64,000 nt of DNA from Pseudomonas sp. BGI-2 (GTDB lineage: Bacteria; Pseudomonadota; Gammaproteobacteria; Pseudomonadales; Pseudomonadaceae). Made by a program: the position numbers and the translations under genes. This document shows, one piece after another, positions 62,001 to 64,000 of this stretch. The notes under the pieces are model-generated. The model was given only the letters and a program-made list of their open reading frames with translations. It was not told the origin of the DNA and ran no database searches. The stretch lies in NCBI RefSeq assembly GCF_004310295.1, contig NZ_SISB01000024.1, positions 1-64,000 of the forward strand, given 5' to 3'. Numbering within the stretch: position 1 is the stretch's first letter; the number at the start of each line of letters is the position of its first letter.

Positions 62001-63512
62001 GTCGTACGGCGTGCGCACACGCTGGGACAGCACGGCCATCGGCGTATCGTCGCCCATCGAGCCGACGGCTTCGTAGCCTTGCTCGCCGAGCGGACGCAGC
62101 ACTTGGTCACGTTCTTCGAAAGTGACCTGGTACATCTTCATGTATTGCTTGAGCTGGTCGACGTCGTAGAACGCCGAACCGTGGTCGTTGTCTTCCATGG
62201 TCGCCTGAATGCGCAGGGCATTCTTGCGCAGCCATTGCTTGTACGGATGACGCGACTTCAAGCGGTTGTCGATGGCGTCGGTGTCGAGGATCTGACCGGT
62301 TTCGGTGTCCACGGCAAAGATCTGGCCCGGCCCGACGCGGCCCTTGGCGATCACGTCTTCAGGCTGGTAGTTCCAGACACCGATTTCCGAGGCCAGGGTA
62401 ATGAAACCGTTTTTGGTGGTGACCCAACGCGCCGGACGCAGACCGTTACGGTCGAGCAGGCACACCGCGTAACGACCGTCGGTCATTACCACGCCGGCCG
62501 GGCCGTCCCACGGTTCCATGTGCATCGAGTTGTATTCGTAGAACGCACGCAGATCCGGGTCCATGGTTTCGACGTTCTGCCACGCAGGCGGAATGATCAT
62601 CCGCACGCCACGGAACAGGTCGATGCCACCGGTAACCATCAGCTCAAGCATGTTGTCCATGCTGGAGGAGTCGGAACCAACGCGGTTGACCAGCGGGCCG
62701 AGTTCTTCCAGGTCCATCAGGTCGTTGGTGAACTTGGTGCGACGCGCCACGGCCCAGTTGCGGTTGCCGGTGATGGTGTTGATTTCGCCGTTGTGCGCCA
62801 GGAAGCGGAACGGTTGAGCCAGCGGCCATTTCGGCAAGGTGTTGGTGGAGAAACGCTGGTGGAACACGCAAATCGAGGTTTGCAGGCGCTGGTCGCTGAG
62901 GTCTGGATAGAAGGCGGACAAATCCGCCGGCATCATCAGGCCTTTATAAATAATGGTCTTGTGCGAAAAGCTGCAGATGTAGTGATCGGTGTCGGCGGCG
63001 TTGGCCACGGACGAACGACGACGAGAGGTGAACAGCTTGATCGCCATGTCCTGATCGCTCAGGCCTTCACCGCCGATGTACACCTGTTCGATCTGCGGCA
63101 GGCGCTCCAGGGCCAGACGGCCGAGGACGCTGGTGTCGATCGGGACTTTGCGCCAGCCGACCAGTTGCAGGCCGGCGGCCAGGATCTCGCGGTTCATGTT
63201 CTCGCGAGCGGCTTCGGCTTTGACCGGGTCCTGGTTGAAGAAGACCATGCCCACGGCATATTGCTTGGGCAGTTCGACGCCGAAGGTTTCCTGGGCGATG
63301 GCTCGCAGGAACACATCCGGCTTTTGAATCAGCAGACCGCAACCGTCACCGGTCTTGCCGTCGGCGTTGATCCCACCGCGGTGGGTCATGCAGGTCAGGG
63401 CCTCGATGGCCGTTTGCAAAAGGGTATGACTGGGCTCGCCCTGCATATGGGCTATCAGGCCGAAACCGCAGTTATCCTTGAATTCATCTGGTTGGTACAG
63501 ACCTGCTTTCAT
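59067..63512 (-). CDS. gltB: Glutamate synthase (NADPH) large subunit GltB
   Basis: 1481-aa enzyme making two glutamates from glutamine and 2-oxoglutarate. The Ntn amidotransferase nucleophile is Cys15 in DNCGFGLIAHMQGE, after a 14-residue propeptide. The central domain, FMN domain (GEGGEDPARYGTIKSSKIKQ) with Fe-S cysteines (CRH-like ICHLNNCATGVATQ) and C-terminal beta-helix are all present. The ATG at 63512 is used; a GTG two codons upstream is possible. ArgR-like sites lie about 155 bp upstream. Confidence 0.97.
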   Translation of the reverse strand: MKAGLYQPDEFKDNCGFGLIAHMQGEPSHTLLQTAIEALTCMTHRGGINADGKTGDGCGLLIQKPDVFLRAIAQETFGVELPKQYAVGMVFFNQDPVKAEAARENMNREILAAGLQLVGWRKVPIDTSVLGRLALERLPQIEQVYIGGEGLSDQDMAIKLFTSRRRSSVANAADTDHYICSFSHKTIIYKGLMMPADLSAFYPDLSDQRLQTSICVFHQRFSTNTLPKWPLAQPFRFLAHNGEINTITGNRNWAVARRTKFTNDLMDLEELGPLVNRVGSDSSSMDNMLELMVTGGIDLFRGVRMIIPPAWQNVETMDPDLRAFYEYNSMHMEPWDGPAGVVMTDGRYAVCLLDRNGLRPARWVTTKNGFITLASEIGVWNYQPEDVIAKGRVGPGQIFAVDTETGQILDTDAIDNRLKSRHPYKQWLRKNALRIQATMEDNDHGSAFYDVDQLKQYMKMYQVTFEERDQVLRPLGEQGYEAVGSMGDDTPMAVLSQRVRTPYDYFRQQFAQVTNPPIDPLREAIVMSLEICLGAERNIFQESPEHASRVILSSPVISPAKWRSLMNLDRPGFERAIIDLNYDESVGLEAAIRNVADQAEEAVRSGRTQVVLSDRHIAPGKLPIHASLATGAVHHRLTEKGLRCDSNILVETATARDPHHFAVLIGFGASAVYPFLAYEVLGDLIRTGEVLGDLYEVFKNYRKGITKGLLKILSKMGISTITSYRGAQLFEAIGLSEEVCELSFRGVPSRIKGARFVDIEAEQKALAAEAWSPRKPIQQGGLLKFVHGGEYHAYNPDVVNTLQAAVQQGDYSKFKEYTALVDNRPVSMIRDLFKVKTLDTPLDISEIEPLESVLKRFDSAGISLGALSPEAHEALAEAMNRLGARSNSGEGGEDPARYGTIKSSKIKQVATGRFGVTPEYLVNAEVLQIKVAQGAKPGEGGQLPGGKVNGLIAKLRYAVPGVTLISPPPHHDIYSIEDLSQLIFDLKQVNPKALVSVKLVAEAGVGTIAAGVAKAYADLITISGYDGGTGASPLTSIKYAGAPWELGLAETHQTLRGNDLRGKVRVQTDGGLKTGLDVIKAAILGAESFGFGTAPMIALGCKYLRICHLNNCATGVATQNEKLRKDHYIGTVDMVVNFFTYVAEETREWLAKLGVRSLEELIGRTDLLDILEGQTAKQQHLDLTPLLGSDHIPADKPQFCQVERNPPFDKGLLAEKMVNMATSAINDMSGADFALDICNCDRSIGARISGEIARKHGNQGMANAPITFRFNGTAGQSFGVWNAGGLHMYLEGDANDYVGKGMTGGKLVIVPPKGSVYKTQDSAIIGNTCLYGATGGKLFAAGTAGERFAVRNSGAHTVVEGTGDHCCEYMTGGFVCVLGKTGYNFGSGMTGGFAYVLDQDNTFVDRVNHELVEIQRISGEAMEAYRSHLQRVLNEYVAETDSEWGRNLAENLDDYLRRFWLVKPKAANLKSLLSSTRANPQ

Positions 63513-63664
63513 AGACACTTTCTCACCAGGCTGCCTCTTTTCGAGGCAAATTTCTTTTCAATTCAACCACTTGCGATCCGCGCCGAACGTACGCCGGCTT
63601 AGCGGGGGCAAAAGGGTGGTCATTGTACACAGCGACACAGAGGCTCACAAATTTGACGACGAAC

Positions 63665-63695
63665 TGTCGCAAATCTATGTCGCATTTGTGAAAGG
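63665..63695. promoter_or_regulatory. Putative ArgR-binding repeats upstream of gltB
   Basis: Two direct repeats TGTCGCA at 63665-63671 and 63678-63684, 13 bp apart. TGTCGC direct half-sites are the recognised ArgR element in P. aeruginosa, where ArgR represses gltBDF. A further TGTCGC lies on the opposite strand at 63632-63637. They sit in the 350-bp gap 63513-63862. Confidence 0.55.
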
Positions 63696-63835
63696 TTTAA
63701 AGCGATCTGCTGTGCTAGTCAAAACTTTTTTAATTCTGACTGCAACGACTCAAAGACTACTGTGACGCAGACACCACAAGGCACGCGGTCTGTAGAGACG
63801 GCATGCACTTGCAGAAATTTTGAGGTGCTTGGAGA

Positions 63836-63856
63836 GGCGGCCTGGGTAAGGCCGCC
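63836..63856 (-). terminator. Terminator hairpin of the upstream SPOR-domain gene
   Basis: GGCGGCC-TGGGTAA-GGCCGCC stem 6 bp after the stop of the partial gene at 63863; weak T tail. Confidence 0.6.
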
Positions 63857-63862
63857 GAATCT

Positions 63863-64000
63863 TCAGCGAGTTGTTGCCAGTTCCTGTTGGACGCTGGCGA
63901 CAGTGCGAGGCCAAGGTTTACCAGCCTGAACCTTCGCTGGCAAGGCCTTGATGGCGGTAAGGGCTGCATCGCGGTTGGCGAAGTTACCGTAGGTGATGAC
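63863..64000 (-). CDS. SPOR-domain protein (DamX-like), C-terminal fragment
   Basis: The last 45 codons of a gene entering from the right edge: VITYGNFANRDAALTAIKAL, then KVQAGKPWPRTVASVQ, ending in a TGA at 63863-63865. This is the end of a SPOR peptidoglycan-binding domain. In Pseudomonas a DamX-like AAA/SPOR protein gene lies directly upstream of gltB, which fits. Confidence 0.85.
   Translation of the reverse strand, partial: VITYGNFANRDAALTAIKALPAKVQAGKPWPRTVASVQQELATTR

Noticed and set aside
63757..63969. 70-codon minus-strand frame near the right edge
   Set aside because: The true frame here is the SPOR-domain C-terminus ending at 63863; this one is out of frame with it.

Overview
The window looks like chromosome of a fluorescent Pseudomonas (P. 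fluorescens group). The evidence is the high GC with strong GC3 bias, the putA/putP divergon with GTTGCA operators, the order damX-like / gltB / gltD / hemE, the numerous paired REP elements (REPINs, core GGGAGCGGGCTTGCTCGCG), and close matches to Pseudomonas families throughout.

Layout. 1-4311 (minus strand) is an orphan type VI secretion effector module: vgrG, a DUF4123 adaptor and an Rhs effector that runs off the left edge and carries a one-base frameshift. 4677-10574 is the proline catabolic divergon putP/putA with its operator array. 10833-17374 holds an acyl-CoA dehydrogenase, two chemoreceptors and the zapA cell-division pair. 17709-24348 holds a K+/H+ antiporter, the mechanosensitive channel MscK and SelO. 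24355-25683 is a higBA toxin-antitoxin operon followed by trxC. An orphan ParA-type ATPase follows at 25830-26600.

26953-44388 is a single tightly overlapping operon of 19 genes for an aryl polyene (APE) pigment, the type II polyketide-like system of the ApeA-R type. It encodes two ketosynthases and a chain-length factor, two carrier proteins, a ketoreductase, two dehydratases (one fused to the acyl-ACP ligase), a thioesterase, two acyltransferases, a glycosyltransferase, a LolA-like carrier, an MMPL exporter and a DUF3261 lipoprotein. It also has a MIO-type aromatic ammonia-lyase that should make the aryl starter, a flavin-dependent halogenase-like enzyme and a CPA-type antiporter. A small periplasmic protein gene follows at 44418.

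44907-50180 is an accessory island wedged between two copies of the 3' end of the APE operon. It contains an S-type pyocin/colicin-like DNase with its Im-family immunity gene (flanked by a 15-bp direct repeat), an AT-rich module of queC, a YhhQ/VUT-family transporter and an XRE regulator, and a DUF6124/DUF3077-like gene pair. A short fossil of the terminal ketosynthase gene (50184-50264) and a lipoprotein paralogue of the 44418 gene then follow.

51307-56263 holds a second toxin-antitoxin pair, a divergent LysR/MFS pair and a PtuA/PtuB (Septu-like) ATPase-HNH antiphage pair. 56320-64000 returns to core genome: hemE, gltD, gltB (with ArgR-like repeats upstream) and the 3' end of a SPOR-domain (DamX-like) gene.
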